Part shown: positions 8,445-16,612 of the stretch, in pieces
Layout of the letters: each line of letters opens with the position of its first letter
Numbering within the stretch: position 1 is the stretch's first letter
Origin: Flammeovirgaceae bacterium UBA5008
GTDB taxonomy: Bacteria; Bacteroidota; Bacteroidia; Cytophagales; Cyclobacteriaceae
Assembly (NCBI GenBank): GCA_002398365.1
Contig: DGYK01000049.1
Span: 1-64,000 of the forward strand
Direction of reading: 5' to 3'
DNA: 64,000 nucleotides
Notes under the pieces: generated by a model
The model's input: the letters and a program-made list of their open reading frames with translations, nothing else
What the model was told of the DNA's origin: nothing
Databases searched by the model: none
Position numbers and translations under genes: made by a program

Positions 8445-8513
8445 ACCACTAAGACACTAAAACACTAAGAAAAAAGTAAAAGAAAATAATTAGTGCCTTG
8501 GTGCCTTCGTGGT
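8445..8513 (+). repeat. Long inverted repeat in hisC-hisB spacer
   Basis: Arm 1 (8445-8468, beginning ACCACTAAGACACTAA) and arm 2 (8490-8513, ending GTGCCTTCGTGGT) are 24-nt imperfect reverse complements separated by 21 A-rich nt. Transcribed, it forms a hairpin without a T tail. Similar CACTAAGACAC words recur in intergenic DNA of Bacteroidota. A role in RNA processing or stability within the operon is possible but not shown. Confidence 0.65.
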
Positions 8514-8527
8514 AAAAAAATTAAAAA

Positions 8528-9649
8528 ATGAAAAGAGTATTGTTTATTGATCGCGATGGCACGCTGATTCACGAGCCGGCAGACGATCCGCAAATCGACA
8601 GTTTAGAAAAAGTAAAATTCATTCCCGGCATGTTCACATGGCTCAGTCGCATTGCAAGGGAAAACAACTACGAATTGGTGATGGTAACGAATCAGGATGG
8701 ATTAGGAACTGACTCTTTTCCGGAACACACGTTTTGGCCGACACAAAACTTCATCATCAACACGCTGGCAGGCGAAGACATCACTTTCCACGAAGTTTGC
8801 ATCGACCGTTCTTTTGCCCACGAAAGCAAACCCACCCGCAAGCCCGGCATTGGCATGCTTACCAAGTATCAAACACCCGAATATGATCTCACTAATTCGT
8901 ATGTCATTGGCGACCGCATCACAGATATTCAATTGGCTAAAAACCTCGGAGCGCGTGGGATACTCATCAACAATGGAAGCCTCACTCCTGCTCTTTCTGA
9001 AAATGGACTCAACGAAACATGTGCGCTCGTCACCACTTCTTGGAAAGAGATTTACGATCTGGTAAAAATTCATCGTACAGCAACCCACGAGCGAACCACC
9101 AAAGAAACTTCTATTAACATCTCTCTTGATCTGGATGGAAAAGGAGCTTCTTCCATCTCCACCGGACTTGGATTTTTTGATCACATGCTTGATCAGCTGG
9201 CCAAACATGGTTTAGTAGACCTCACCATCTCCGTAAAGGGAGATTTACACATCGATGAACATCACACCATCGAAGACACTGCTTTGGCTTTAGGAGAAAC
9301 TTTCCTAAAAGCACTGGGTGATAAAAAAGGAATTGAGCGCTACGGCTTTTGTTTGCCGATGGACGATTGCCTTGCGCAAGTGGCTATTGATTTTGGAGGT
9401 AGACCGTGGTTAGTATGGGAAACTGAATTCAAGCGCGAGAAAATTGGCGATGTGCCCACCGAAATGTTTTACCATTTCTTCAAGTCTTTCTCGGACACGT
9501 CCAAGTGCAATCTCAACATCAAAGTAGAAGGCACCAACGAGCATCATAAAATTGAAGCCATCTTTAAAGCATTCGCGAAAGCGATCAAAGCGGCCGTACG
9601 AAAAGATCCGTTCAACGATCAACTTCCTTCTACCAAAGGCACGTTATGA
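8528..9649 (+). CDS. hisB: Bifunctional histidinol-phosphatase / imidazoleglycerol-phosphate dehydratase
   Basis: 373 aa fusion. The N-terminal HAD phosphatase (residues 1-~165) opens VLFIDRDGTLIHEP, with the nucleophile/acid Asp pair, and includes SYVIGDRITDIQLAKNLGA. The C-terminal dehydratase (from ~175) contains GFFDHMLDQLAKHG, DEHHTIEDTALALG, DFGGRPWLVWE and GTNEHHKIEAIFKAFA, the metal-binding His motifs. The fusion is the common form in Bacteroidota and enterobacteria. It overlaps the hisH start by 4 nt. Confidence 0.96.
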   Translation: MKRVLFIDRDGTLIHEPADDPQIDSLEKVKFIPGMFTWLSRIARENNYELVMVTNQDGLGTDSFPEHTFWPTQNFIINTLAGEDITFHEVCIDRSFAHESKPTRKPGIGMLTKYQTPEYDLTNSYVIGDRITDIQLAKNLGARGILINNGSLTPALSENGLNETCALVTTSWKEIYDLVKIHRTATHERTTKETSINISLDLDGKGASSISTGLGFFDHMLDQLAKHGLVDLTISVKGDLHIDEHHTIEDTALALGETFLKALGDKKGIERYGFCLPMDDCLAQVAIDFGGRPWLVWETEFKREKIGDVPTEMFYHFFKSFSDTSKCNLNIKVEGTNEHHKIEAIFKAFAKAIKAAVRKDPFNDQLPSTKGTL

Positions 9650-10230
9650 AAATAGCTGTTATTAAATACAATGCAGGTAACATCCGGTCGGTTGCATTTG
9701 CGCTCGAGCGATTGAAAGTAGATTTTACCATCACCGATCATCCGGAAGAAATTCAACAAGCGGACAAAGTCATTTTTCCGGGCGTGGGCGAAGCCAGCAC
9801 CACGATGCGTTACTTAAAAGATCACCGACTCGATGATCTGATTCGTTCGTTAAAACAACCGGTGTTAGGCATTTGTCTGGGGATGCAATTAATGTGCAAA
9901 CACTCCGAAGAAAACGACACGCCTTGTTTGGGCATCTTTGACGAAACGGTTCGTTTGTTTGTACCTCATCACCACGAAAAAGTGCCACACATGGGATGGA
10001 ACTCGCTGACCACAATAAATGATTGGCTTCCCTCCGATTTGAAAGATCAATTTGTTTACTTTGTGCACAGTTTTTATGTACCGCTCAGTGCGCACACCTC
10101 TGCACAAACCGACTACATTCAAACCTTCAGTTCTGCCATGCGAAAAGATAACTTTTATGCCGTTCAGTTTCATCCGGAAAAGTCCGGGCCCGTGGGAGAA
10201 AAAGTAATTCAGGCATTTCTCCGGCAATAA
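9646..10230 (+). CDS. hisH: Imidazole glycerol phosphate synthase, glutaminase subunit
   Basis: 194 aa. Class I amidotransferase that passes ammonia from glutamine to HisF. The oxyanion region is PGVGEASTTMRYL, the nucleophile Cys lies in LGICLGMQLM, and the catalytic His and Glu are in AVQFHPEKSG. HMGWN is also conserved. It overlaps hisB by 4 nt and precedes hisA by 10 nt. Its partner HisF is two genes downstream. Confidence 0.96.
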   Translation: MKIAVIKYNAGNIRSVAFALERLKVDFTITDHPEEIQQADKVIFPGVGEASTTMRYLKDHRLDDLIRSLKQPVLGICLGMQLMCKHSEENDTPCLGIFDETVRLFVPHHHEKVPHMGWNSLTTINDWLPSDLKDQFVYFVHSFYVPLSAHTSAQTDYIQTFSSAMRKDNFYAVQFHPEKSGPVGEKVIQAFLRQ

Positions 10231-10240
10231 TCATCAACAA

Positions 10241-10954
10241 ATGAGAATCATCCCAGCTATCGATATCATCAATGGAAAGTGCGTTCGGCTTTCGCAAGGC
10301 GACTTTTCGAAAATGAAAGTCTACAACGAAGATCCGGTGGAAGTAGCCAAAGAATTTGAAGAAGCCGATCTGGAATATTTACACCTGATCGATTTGGATG
10401 GCGCCAAGAAAGGTGAAGTGGTGAATTGGAAAGTAATTCGTGACATCCAAGAAGACACCGCGCTTCAGGTCGATTTTGGCGGTGGCGTAAAAACCGAAGA
10501 AGAAGTGCAAGAGCTACTTTACCTCGGCATCAATCAAATCAACGTAGGAAGTGTGGCCGTAAAAGAACCTGAAAAATTTATTGGCTGGCTGAAGAAGTTT
10601 GGCTCTGAAAACTTTATTCTCAGTGCGGATGTAAAAGGCGAAAATGTTTCCATCAACGGTTGGCTTGAATCAACCGAATTCCGACTGTTTGATTTGGTGA
10701 CCAAGTTTGCCGATCATGGTTTGGAATATCTTACCGTAACTGACATCGCCACCGATGGCATGCTCAGCGGCCCTAACTTTGGGTTGTATAAAAAGCTGAT
10801 GAAGAAATTTCCCGACTTAAAAATCATCGCCAGCGGTGGTGTAAGTTCCATCGATGACTTGAAAGAATTACAACACATCAAAGTATTTGGAGCGATTGTC
10901 GGTAAAGCCATTTACGAAGGGCACATTCAACTGAGTCAATTGAAAAATCTGTAG
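10241..10954 (+). CDS. hisA: ProFAR isomerase
   Basis: 237 aa TIM barrel that isomerises ProFAR to PRFAR. The catalytic Asp is in IPAIDIINGKCVRL and the second one in TVTDIATDGMLSGPN. Phosphate-binding loops DFGGGVK and IASGGVSS are present in each half barrel. It is followed after 2 nt by hisF. Confidence 0.95.
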   Translation: MRIIPAIDIINGKCVRLSQGDFSKMKVYNEDPVEVAKEFEEADLEYLHLIDLDGAKKGEVVNWKVIRDIQEDTALQVDFGGGVKTEEEVQELLYLGINQINVGSVAVKEPEKFIGWLKKFGSENFILSADVKGENVSINGWLESTEFRLFDLVTKFADHGLEYLTVTDIATDGMLSGPNFGLYKKLMKKFPDLKIIASGGVSSIDDLKELQHIKVFGAIVGKAIYEGHIQLSQLKNL

Positions 10955-10956
10955 TC

Positions 10957-11718
10957 GTGCTGACCAAACGAATTATCCCTTGCTTAGATATCAAAGATGG
11001 TCGCACGGTAAAAGGTGTGAACTTCCTAGAGTTGCGTGATGCCGGTGATCCCGTAGCGCTGGGCGAAATGTATGCCCAACAAGGTGCCGATGAATTAGTC
11101 TTTTTGGACATCTCGGCTACCAACGAAAAACGAAAAACATTTGTAAAGCTGGTGCGCGAGATTGCAGCTCATGTCAATATTCCATTTACCGTAGGCGGAG
11201 GCATCAGTAGCATCGAAGATGTAGCACCATTGCTCGAAGCCGGTGCCGACAAAGTGAGCATCAACTCTGCCGCTGTTTCGAATCCACAACTGATTGACGA
11301 TTTAGCCAAAGCGTTCGGGTCGCAATTTGTGGTGCTCGCCATTGATGCGCGCAAAGTGAATAACCAATGGACGGTGCATACGCATGGCGGATCGCGACCC
11401 ACGGAAAAGAAGTTGTTTACGTGGGCGAAAGAAGGTCAGTCGCGCGGTGCGGGTGAGATTCTTTTCACCAGTATGGATCACGATGGAACGAAGAGTGGCT
11501 TCGCGGTAGACCCATTGGAAAAGTTAAATCAGTTGTTACAAATTCCGGTGATCGCTTCCGGGGGTGCCGGCAACATGAGTCATTTTCTGGAAGCTTTTGT
11601 TATTGGGAAAGCAGATGCCGCATTGGCTGCTACGCTCTTTCATTTTGGTGAAATTAAAATCCCGGACCTCAAATCGTATTTAAGCAATCATTACCTTCCT
11701 ATTCGTAAAACCATATGA
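10957..11718 (+). CDS. hisF: Imidazole glycerol phosphate synthase, cyclase subunit
   Basis: 253 aa, starting at GTG two bases after the hisA stop. TIM-barrel cyclase that uses ammonia from HisH to form IGP and AICAR. Catalytic Asp residues lie in RIIPCLDIKDGRTVKGVNF and TSMDHDGTKSGF. Phosphate loops are TVGGGISS and IASGGAGN. It overlaps hisIE by 4 nt. Confidence 0.95.
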   Translation: MLTKRIIPCLDIKDGRTVKGVNFLELRDAGDPVALGEMYAQQGADELVFLDISATNEKRKTFVKLVREIAAHVNIPFTVGGGISSIEDVAPLLEAGADKVSINSAAVSNPQLIDDLAKAFGSQFVVLAIDARKVNNQWTVHTHGGSRPTEKKLFTWAKEGQSRGAGEILFTSMDHDGTKSGFAVDPLEKLNQLLQIPVIASGGAGNMSHFLEAFVIGKADAALAATLFHFGEIKIPDLKSYLSNHYLPIRKTI

Positions 11719-12314
11719 TCAACATCGCTGAATTAGATTTTCAAAAATCGGACGGACTGATTCCATGCATTGTGCAGGATGCCTCCACCGACAAAGTTTT
11801 GATGTTGGGTTATGTGAACGAGGAAGCGTTGCAAAAGACCATCACTGAAAAGAAAGTAACCTTCTTTAGCAGAAGCAAACAACGCCTCTGGACAAAAGGA
11901 GAAACCTCCGGCAATTTTTTGCACCTCGTTTCCATCTTGCAAGATTGTGATCGCGATACATTGCTGATCAAGGTAAACCCTGCCGGACCAGCCTGTCACA
12001 CGGGTGCCGACACCTGTTTCAATGAGAAAAATACCTTCAACGATGTTCGTTTTCTCGATGACGTGATTCAAAATAGAAAAGCCAATCCCAAAGAAGGTTC
12101 ATACACTAATCAGTTACTGAGCAAGGGAATCAATAAAGTGGCTCAGAAGGTAGGTGAAGAAGCCGTTGAGTTGGTGATCGAAGCAAAAGACAACAACAAA
12201 GAATTATTTCTGGGCGAAGCGGCCGATTTAATGTATCACTACCTGGTGCTATTGGCCGCAAAAAATCTTCAACTCTCCGATGTAGTTCAGGTATTGAAGC
12301 AGCGCCATTCGTGA
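11715..12314 (+). CDS. hisIE: Bifunctional phosphoribosyl-AMP cyclohydrolase / phosphoribosyl-ATP pyrophosphatase
   Basis: 199 aa fusion covering steps 2 and 3 of the pathway. The HisI part (1-~110) has RSKQRLWTKGETSGNFLHL, DCDRDTLLIKV and the zinc/metal Cys-His pattern PACHTGADTCF. The HisE part (~115-199) is the helical pyrophosphatase with KVAQKVGEEAVELVIEAKD and the EAADLMYHYLVLLA helix. It closes the operon. No clear T-tailed terminator follows; a 12-bp inverted repeat lies 35 nt downstream. Confidence 0.95.
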   Translation: MINIAELDFQKSDGLIPCIVQDASTDKVLMLGYVNEEALQKTITEKKVTFFSRSKQRLWTKGETSGNFLHLVSILQDCDRDTLLIKVNPAGPACHTGADTCFNEKNTFNDVRFLDDVIQNRKANPKEGSYTNQLLSKGINKVAQKVGEEAVELVIEAKDNNKELFLGEAADLMYHYLVLLAAKNLQLSDVVQVLKQRHS

Positions 12315-12348
12315 TTTGTCCGTTTCACAACAAATTAATTAAAAAGTT

Positions 12349-12378
12349 ATAGCTTCATTTATTGAAAAATGAAGCTAT
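12349..12378 (+). promoter_or_regulatory. Perfect 12-bp hairpin over the start codon of the next gene
   Basis: ATAGCTTCATTT (12349-12360) and AAATGAAGCTAT (12367-12378) are exact reverse complements around a 6-nt loop. The 3' arm includes the first two bases of the ATG at 12377. In mRNA it would bury the start region. It could instead end transcripts arriving from hisIE, but there is no T tail. Confidence 0.6.
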
Positions 12379-13063
12379 GGCAAATGAGACAATTCAGCGC
12401 AACGGGCATCCGTTTATCCCTCATTCTTCTTCAGCGCCTACTGCCGAAGAACTGATCATTTCCAGCACGGCATTTTATCAACACATGAATCAAAGGCGCT
12501 CAATGCGCGACTTCACCGATCAACCTATTTCGGTAGAAGTAATTGAGAATATTATCCGGACAGCCTCCACGGCACCTTCGGGAGCGAATAAGCAGCCCTG
12601 GACGTTTTGTGTGGTTTCGAATCCGGTAACGAAAAAAGAAATACGAATAGCTGCGGAAAAAGAAGAATACGAAAGCTATACACAGCGCATGAGTGATGAA
12701 TGGCTTCGTGATATCGAACCCTTACAAACCGATTGGCAAAAACCATTTCTGGAAACCGCCCCTTATCTGATTGTCGTTTTCAAACAAGTCTATGAATTGA
12801 AACCAGACGGAACGAAAGGCAATCATTACTATGTGAATGAATCCGTAGGTATTGCTTGTGGATTCTTATTGGCTGCGATCCATCATGCCGGATTAGCCGC
12901 TTTAACGCATACACCAAGTCCCATGAATTTTTTGACTGAGTTACTTCATCGCCCGGAAAACGAGCGCCCGTACTTATTGATTCCGGTAGGATATGCCGCA
13001 CCCGATGCACTCGTTCCGGATTTAAAAAGAAAACCATTGAGTGAAGTGTCGGTTTGGTATTAA
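12377..13063 (+). CDS. Nitroreductase-fold flavoprotein, iodotyrosine deiodinase family
   Basis: 228 aa from ATG 12377; an upstream in-frame TTG (12362) lies in the hairpin loop and is less likely. FMN-binding nitroreductase signatures are RRSMRDF (~40-46) and TASTAPSGANKQPWTF. It matches iodotyrosine deiodinase closely: FKQVY, HYYVNESVGIACG, HTPSP, and a C-terminus reading VPDLKRKPL. The substrate-closing triad of human IYD (Glu157, Tyr161, Lys182) is matched by Glu97, Tyr101 and Lys122 with identical spacing (4 and 21). The family removes halide from halotyrosines reductively. The natural bacterial substrate is unknown. It precedes the alpha/beta hydrolase by 9 nt and they probably share a transcript. 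Confidence 0.85.
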   Translation: MANETIQRNGHPFIPHSSSAPTAEELIISSTAFYQHMNQRRSMRDFTDQPISVEVIENIIRTASTAPSGANKQPWTFCVVSNPVTKKEIRIAAEKEEYESYTQRMSDEWLRDIEPLQTDWQKPFLETAPYLIVVFKQVYELKPDGTKGNHYYVNESVGIACGFLLAAIHHAGLAALTHTPSPMNFLTELLHRPENERPYLLIPVGYAAPDALVPDLKRKPLSEVSVWY

Positions 13064-13072
13064 ATTGCCATC

Positions 13073-14056
13073 ATGATTCGAAAGCTACTGAAGTACATTT
13101 CCTACACCCTTCTCGGGTTGTTCATGCTACTAATCATAGTAGGCATTGTCTGGTATCGCAGCGACATCGAAGTGAAAGACCTTGAGCCAACTTATTTTAC
13201 AGCACAGTCTTCGTACATTCAAGTTGATGATGCCAAACTTCATGTGCGCCAGCGCGGTTCGGGACCGGCCATTTTCTTACTGCATGGCAGCTTCGCCTCG
13301 CTGCACACATGGAATGGCTGGGAGAATGAACTCGAGAAAAGCTTTCATACCATTTCCGTAGACTTTCCCGGACACGGTTTAACAGGACCCACACCAAGTG
13401 CAAAGTATTCAACCGATGATTATGCGCAATTGATTTTTAGTTTGGCCGATCAGTTGAAAATCGACACGTTTTACGTAGCCGGAAATTCCATGGGAGGACA
13501 AGTGGCCTGGAAGATGGCCCTTCATCATCCTGAAAGAGTGAAGAAACTTATACTGGTCGATGCAGCGGGTTACTCACGTATAGACACAGCTAAGAAATCA
13601 TCGAAGCAAAACAGACCTTTCATTTTTAAACTGTTGCAAAACGATTTTGCTGCCAGGTTTTTAGTGAAGATCACTCCTCGTTTTCTATTCCGATGGAATC
13701 TGAAGCAAGTATACGGCAACCCCGATGCAGTGCGCGAAGAAGATGTAAATCGGTTTTATGATTTGATGATGCGTTCGGGCAACCGCGAGGCAACCATGCA
13801 GCGACTGCGCCAACCGGGAAAAGATTTACAAGACAGTATTCGGTTTATCACAACTCCCACTTTGATTCTGTGGGGCGAAGAAGATCGATGGATTCCGGTG
13901 GCCAATGCGTATCGCTTCAAAAAAGACATCCCGTATTCGCATCTGATTGTTTGGCAAGGACTCGGTCACGTGCCCATGGAAGAACAGCCTCAAACAACCG
14001 TAGCTTCTATCCTTCCATTTTTAAACAACAAACCAGGGAATAATAGCCAACAGTAG
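13073..14056 (+). CDS. Alpha/beta hydrolase, membrane-anchored
   Basis: 327 aa. The N-terminal segment (~8-27) is a hydrophobic anchor. The alpha/beta hydrolase core has the oxyanion region FLLHGSFAS, nucleophile elbow AGNSMGGQ (Ser ~142), acid Asp in LWGEEDRWIP and catalytic His in QGLGHVPMEEQP. Complete triad, so probably active; the substrate cannot be told from sequence. It follows the deiodinase-like gene by 9 nt. Its last 36 nt overlap a possible 29-codon gene on the other strand. Confidence 0.88.
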   Translation: MIRKLLKYISYTLLGLFMLLIIVGIVWYRSDIEVKDLEPTYFTAQSSYIQVDDAKLHVRQRGSGPAIFLLHGSFASLHTWNGWENELEKSFHTISVDFPGHGLTGPTPSAKYSTDDYAQLIFSLADQLKIDTFYVAGNSMGGQVAWKMALHHPERVKKLILVDAAGYSRIDTAKKSSKQNRPFIFKLLQNDFAARFLVKITPRFLFRWNLKQVYGNPDAVREEDVNRFYDLMMRSGNREATMQRLRQPGKDLQDSIRFITTPTLILWGEEDRWIPVANAYRFKKDIPYSHLIVWQGLGHVPMEEQPQTTVASILPFLNNKPGNNSQQ

Positions 14057-14110
14057 GCACACAATTAACCAAAAGAGAAATCGCTTGCTGTTCTTCTGTT
14101 CAGACGACAT
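14021..14110 (-). CDS. Possible 29-aa single-span membrane protein
   Basis: ATG at 14110 to TAA at 14021. The peptide has a charged head (MSSEQKNSKR), then a strongly hydrophobic stretch (FLFWLIVCLLLAIIPW) ending FVV. This looks like a genuine one-pass membrane miniprotein rather than a shadow, because most of it lies in the 180-nt gap before the transketolase gene. It overlaps the 3' end of the hydrolase gene by 36 nt. The -7 region is not consensus. No family is known to me. Confidence 0.4.
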   Translation of the reverse strand: MSSEQKNSKRFLFWLIVCLLLAIIPWFVV

Positions 14111-14236
14111 AATAAAGAGTTTTTACAAGCAAACGATCTCTTCATAAGCAGGTTTTTAGATTAACAAATCATTAACTAGGGAAGGAATTGCGGCTTCAAT
14201 TCCTTAAAATTGCATGATCATTTTTAACTCACTATC

Positions 14237-15193
14237 ATGACTCAATTTTCCTTCACTGAAAAGAAAGATACACGCTCCGGTTTCGGGGCCGGTTTACACG
14301 AATTAGGCAAAGCCGATAGCAATGTGGTGGCCTTGTGTGCCGACCTGACGGGATCGTTGAAAATGGATGCCTTTAAAAAGGACTTTCCCGATCGTTTCTT
14401 TCAGGTAGGAATTGCCGAAGCCAACATGATGGGCCTCGCAGCCGGTATGACCATTGGTGGTAAGATTCCGTTTACCGGAACGTTTGCCAACTTCTCGACC
14501 GGGCGCGTGTACGATCAGATTCGTCAGTCGATTGCTTACTCGGGCAAGAACGTGAAGATCTGTGCTTCCCATGCGGGACTTACCCTCGGTGAAGACGGTG
14601 CCACGCACCAGATACTCGAAGACATCGGCATGATGAAAATGCTTCCGGGCATGACCGTGATTGTTCCTTGCGATTATAACCAAACCAAAGCCGCTACCAT
14701 TGCTTTGGGCAAACACGTAGGACCAGCTTACCTCCGTTTCGGAAGACCGAGCTGGCCCATTTTTATGGCGGCTGATCGTCCTTTCAATATTGGCAAAGCG
14801 GATAAACTGATTGACGGTACCGATGTAACCATTTTTGCTACCGGCCACATGGTGTGGTTGGCGATTGAAGCCGAAGCAGCATTGGCAGAAAAAGGCATCC
14901 GCGCGGAAGTGATAAACATTCATACCATTAAACCTTTGGATGTAGAAGCCATTCTGGCCTCCGTACAAAAAACGAAGTGTGTAGTGACTTGCGAAGAGCA
15001 TCAAATCAATGGAGGGTTGGGCGATAGCGTAGCGCAGGTTTTGTCGCGCTTCTACCCTGCTCCACAAGAGTTTGTGGCCGTGAATGATAGCTTTGGCGAA
15101 AGCGGTACACCCACCCAATTGCTGACCAAATATGGCTTAAGCACAGAGCAAATCATCAAAGCCACCGAAAAAGTAATTGCGCGAAAGAAATAA
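14237..15193 (+). CDS. Transketolase, C-terminal subunit (split form)
   Basis: 318 aa. It has the pyrimidine-binding domain (FFQVGIAEANMMGLAAGMT, with the Glu that contacts TDP) and the C-terminal transketolase domain (residues ~195-318, from TDVTIFATGHMVWLA). The TDP-diphosphate domain is absent, so it must pair with a separate N-terminal subunit, as in other split transketolases. That subunit is not next to it in this window. HxH-type residues SHAGLTLGEDGATHQ are intact. The upstream 180 nt hold the possible miniprotein and no clear promoter. Confidence 0.9.
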   Translation: MTQFSFTEKKDTRSGFGAGLHELGKADSNVVALCADLTGSLKMDAFKKDFPDRFFQVGIAEANMMGLAAGMTIGGKIPFTGTFANFSTGRVYDQIRQSIAYSGKNVKICASHAGLTLGEDGATHQILEDIGMMKMLPGMTVIVPCDYNQTKAATIALGKHVGPAYLRFGRPSWPIFMAADRPFNIGKADKLIDGTDVTIFATGHMVWLAIEAEAALAEKGIRAEVINIHTIKPLDVEAILASVQKTKCVVTCEEHQINGGLGDSVAQVLSRFYPAPQEFVAVNDSFGESGTPTQLLTKYGLSTEQIIKATEKVIARKK

Positions 15194-15256
15194 GGCCCGA
15201 TTGTTGCGAATGATTTCCATGCCGGTTGCTTTTCGGCATTCTAAAATCAATTGATC

Positions 15257-16612
15257 GTGAAACGATTTATCAAATGGCTGTTGGGATTTGTATTCGCCTT
15301 ATTGGCGTTGGCCGTTGCCTTAATTGCCCCCATTAATCACACTCCGCTTGCCAAGCAATCTTTTCATCAAACGATGATGCAAAGATTACATGATACCCAA
15401 CTTAGTACCTCTACGCCACAACCTATTGAAGTTGGTTGGAGTAAATTCAACATCATTCCCTCCTACAGCATGCCCATGGCGGGCTACACACCCAAAGACA
15501 AATATGAAAGCATTCATGATTCGGTTTACTGCCGTGTGCTGGCAATCAATCAAGGAACTGCCACCTACTTTGTAGTGAGTGCGGATTTGATGTTATTCCC
15601 ACCTGTGATCAAAACGCGAATCGAAAGTGAATTGCAAAAGCAAAACAAAAACTACTTCCTCTATCTCACCGCCACCCACACCCACAGCAGCTTAGGCGGT
15701 TGGGATCCCAGTGCGGTGGGAAGAATTACCTTAGGCACCTATCATAGCGAATGGGTAGAAACCGTCTCGATGCAAATCATTGCGCAACTTGAATTGGCCC
15801 GTGCTTCGGCAAAGCCTGCCAAACTTTCGTACTTTGAACAAGAAGCAAAAGAATATGTAGAAAATAGGCTAGATGGAACCAATGGAAAGGTAGACGGAAA
15901 AATTCGTGGCGTTGAGTTTACACGAGCGGATAGCAGTCGAGGAATTTTGGTAAGCTACAGCGCGCATCCCACGACAGTGGAATTGTTGAGTAGAATTATA
16001 TCAGGTGACTATCCCAATGCGCTTACAGATCAATTAGAACAAAAGGCAGATTTTGCACTCTTTATGGCAGGCATGGTGGGAAGTCATCGCCTCAAGGGTG
16101 TCACCGGCACGGACTTTCAACGAATTGATTCTGCTGCTGATAGACTTCATTATAAAATAGAAATAGCACCCCGCTCTCCTCTCCCCGATTCAATCGCAAT
16201 CACCAGCGCTCACATCCCGATTGCATTCGGGCCATCACAACTACGCATCGCCAATGAGTGGAAAGTACGCAACTGGGCGTTTAACTCTTTAGTGGGTTCT
16301 TTACAAGGCGAACTCACCGTACTTCAGTTAGGAAACATTCTTCTCATCGGCACACCTTGCGATTTCTCAGGCGAAATTTTTGTCAATAAAGAGTTAGAAG
16401 CACAGGCAGCACGACTTGGAAAGAAAGTAATTATCACGAGCTTCAATGGAAACTACACGGGCTACGTAACAGACGATCGCTATTATGAAGCGGGGAACGA
16501 AGAAGAAGTGATGGCACTCAACTGGGTAGGCCCTTACTTTGGAGAATACTATGCCGAAATGCTCACGCATGTAATCCGGCATTCACCAACTACATCAACT
16601 CCCCTGCCCTGA
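15257..16612 (+). CDS. Neutral/alkaline ceramidase-like protein, membrane-anchored
   Basis: About 451 aa from GTG 15257 (a TTG at 15251 is the alternative). The N-terminus is a signal anchor. The body matches the N-terminal domain of neutral ceramidases: VGWSKFNIIP...MPMAGYTP, the metal motif ATHTHSSLGGW, YSAHPTTVE and GDYPNALTDQLE. In true ceramidases the nucleophile Ser sits in a GN/DxSPN motif. Here the equivalent place reads FMAGMVGSHRLKG, so the nucleophile context is altered and the immunoglobulin-like C-terminal domain is missing. Hydrolysis of ceramide is therefore uncertain. Its end overlaps the convergent helicase by 18 nt. Confidence 0.8.
   Translation: MKRFIKWLLGFVFALLALAVALIAPINHTPLAKQSFHQTMMQRLHDTQLSTSTPQPIEVGWSKFNIIPSYSMPMAGYTPKDKYESIHDSVYCRVLAINQGTATYFVVSADLMLFPPVIKTRIESELQKQNKNYFLYLTATHTHSSLGGWDPSAVGRITLGTYHSEWVETVSMQIIAQLELARASAKPAKLSYFEQEAKEYVENRLDGTNGKVDGKIRGVEFTRADSSRGILVSYSAHPTTVELLSRIISGDYPNALTDQLEQKADFALFMAGMVGSHRLKGVTGTDFQRIDSAADRLHYKIEIAPRSPLPDSIAITSAHIPIAFGPSQLRIANEWKVRNWAFNSLVGSLQGELTVLQLGNILLIGTPCDFSGEIFVNKELEAQAARLGKKVIITSFNGNYTGYVTDDRYYEAGNEEEVMALNWVGPYFGEYYAEMLTHVIRHSPTTSTPLP

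Noticed and set aside
8702..9208. 168-codon frame opposite hisB
   Set aside because: Antisense to motifs of HisB; no recognisable domain.
14303..15118. 271-codon frame opposite the transketolase gene
   Set aside because: Lies fully antisense to a clear transketolase; composition is that of a mirrored codon pattern, no family features.
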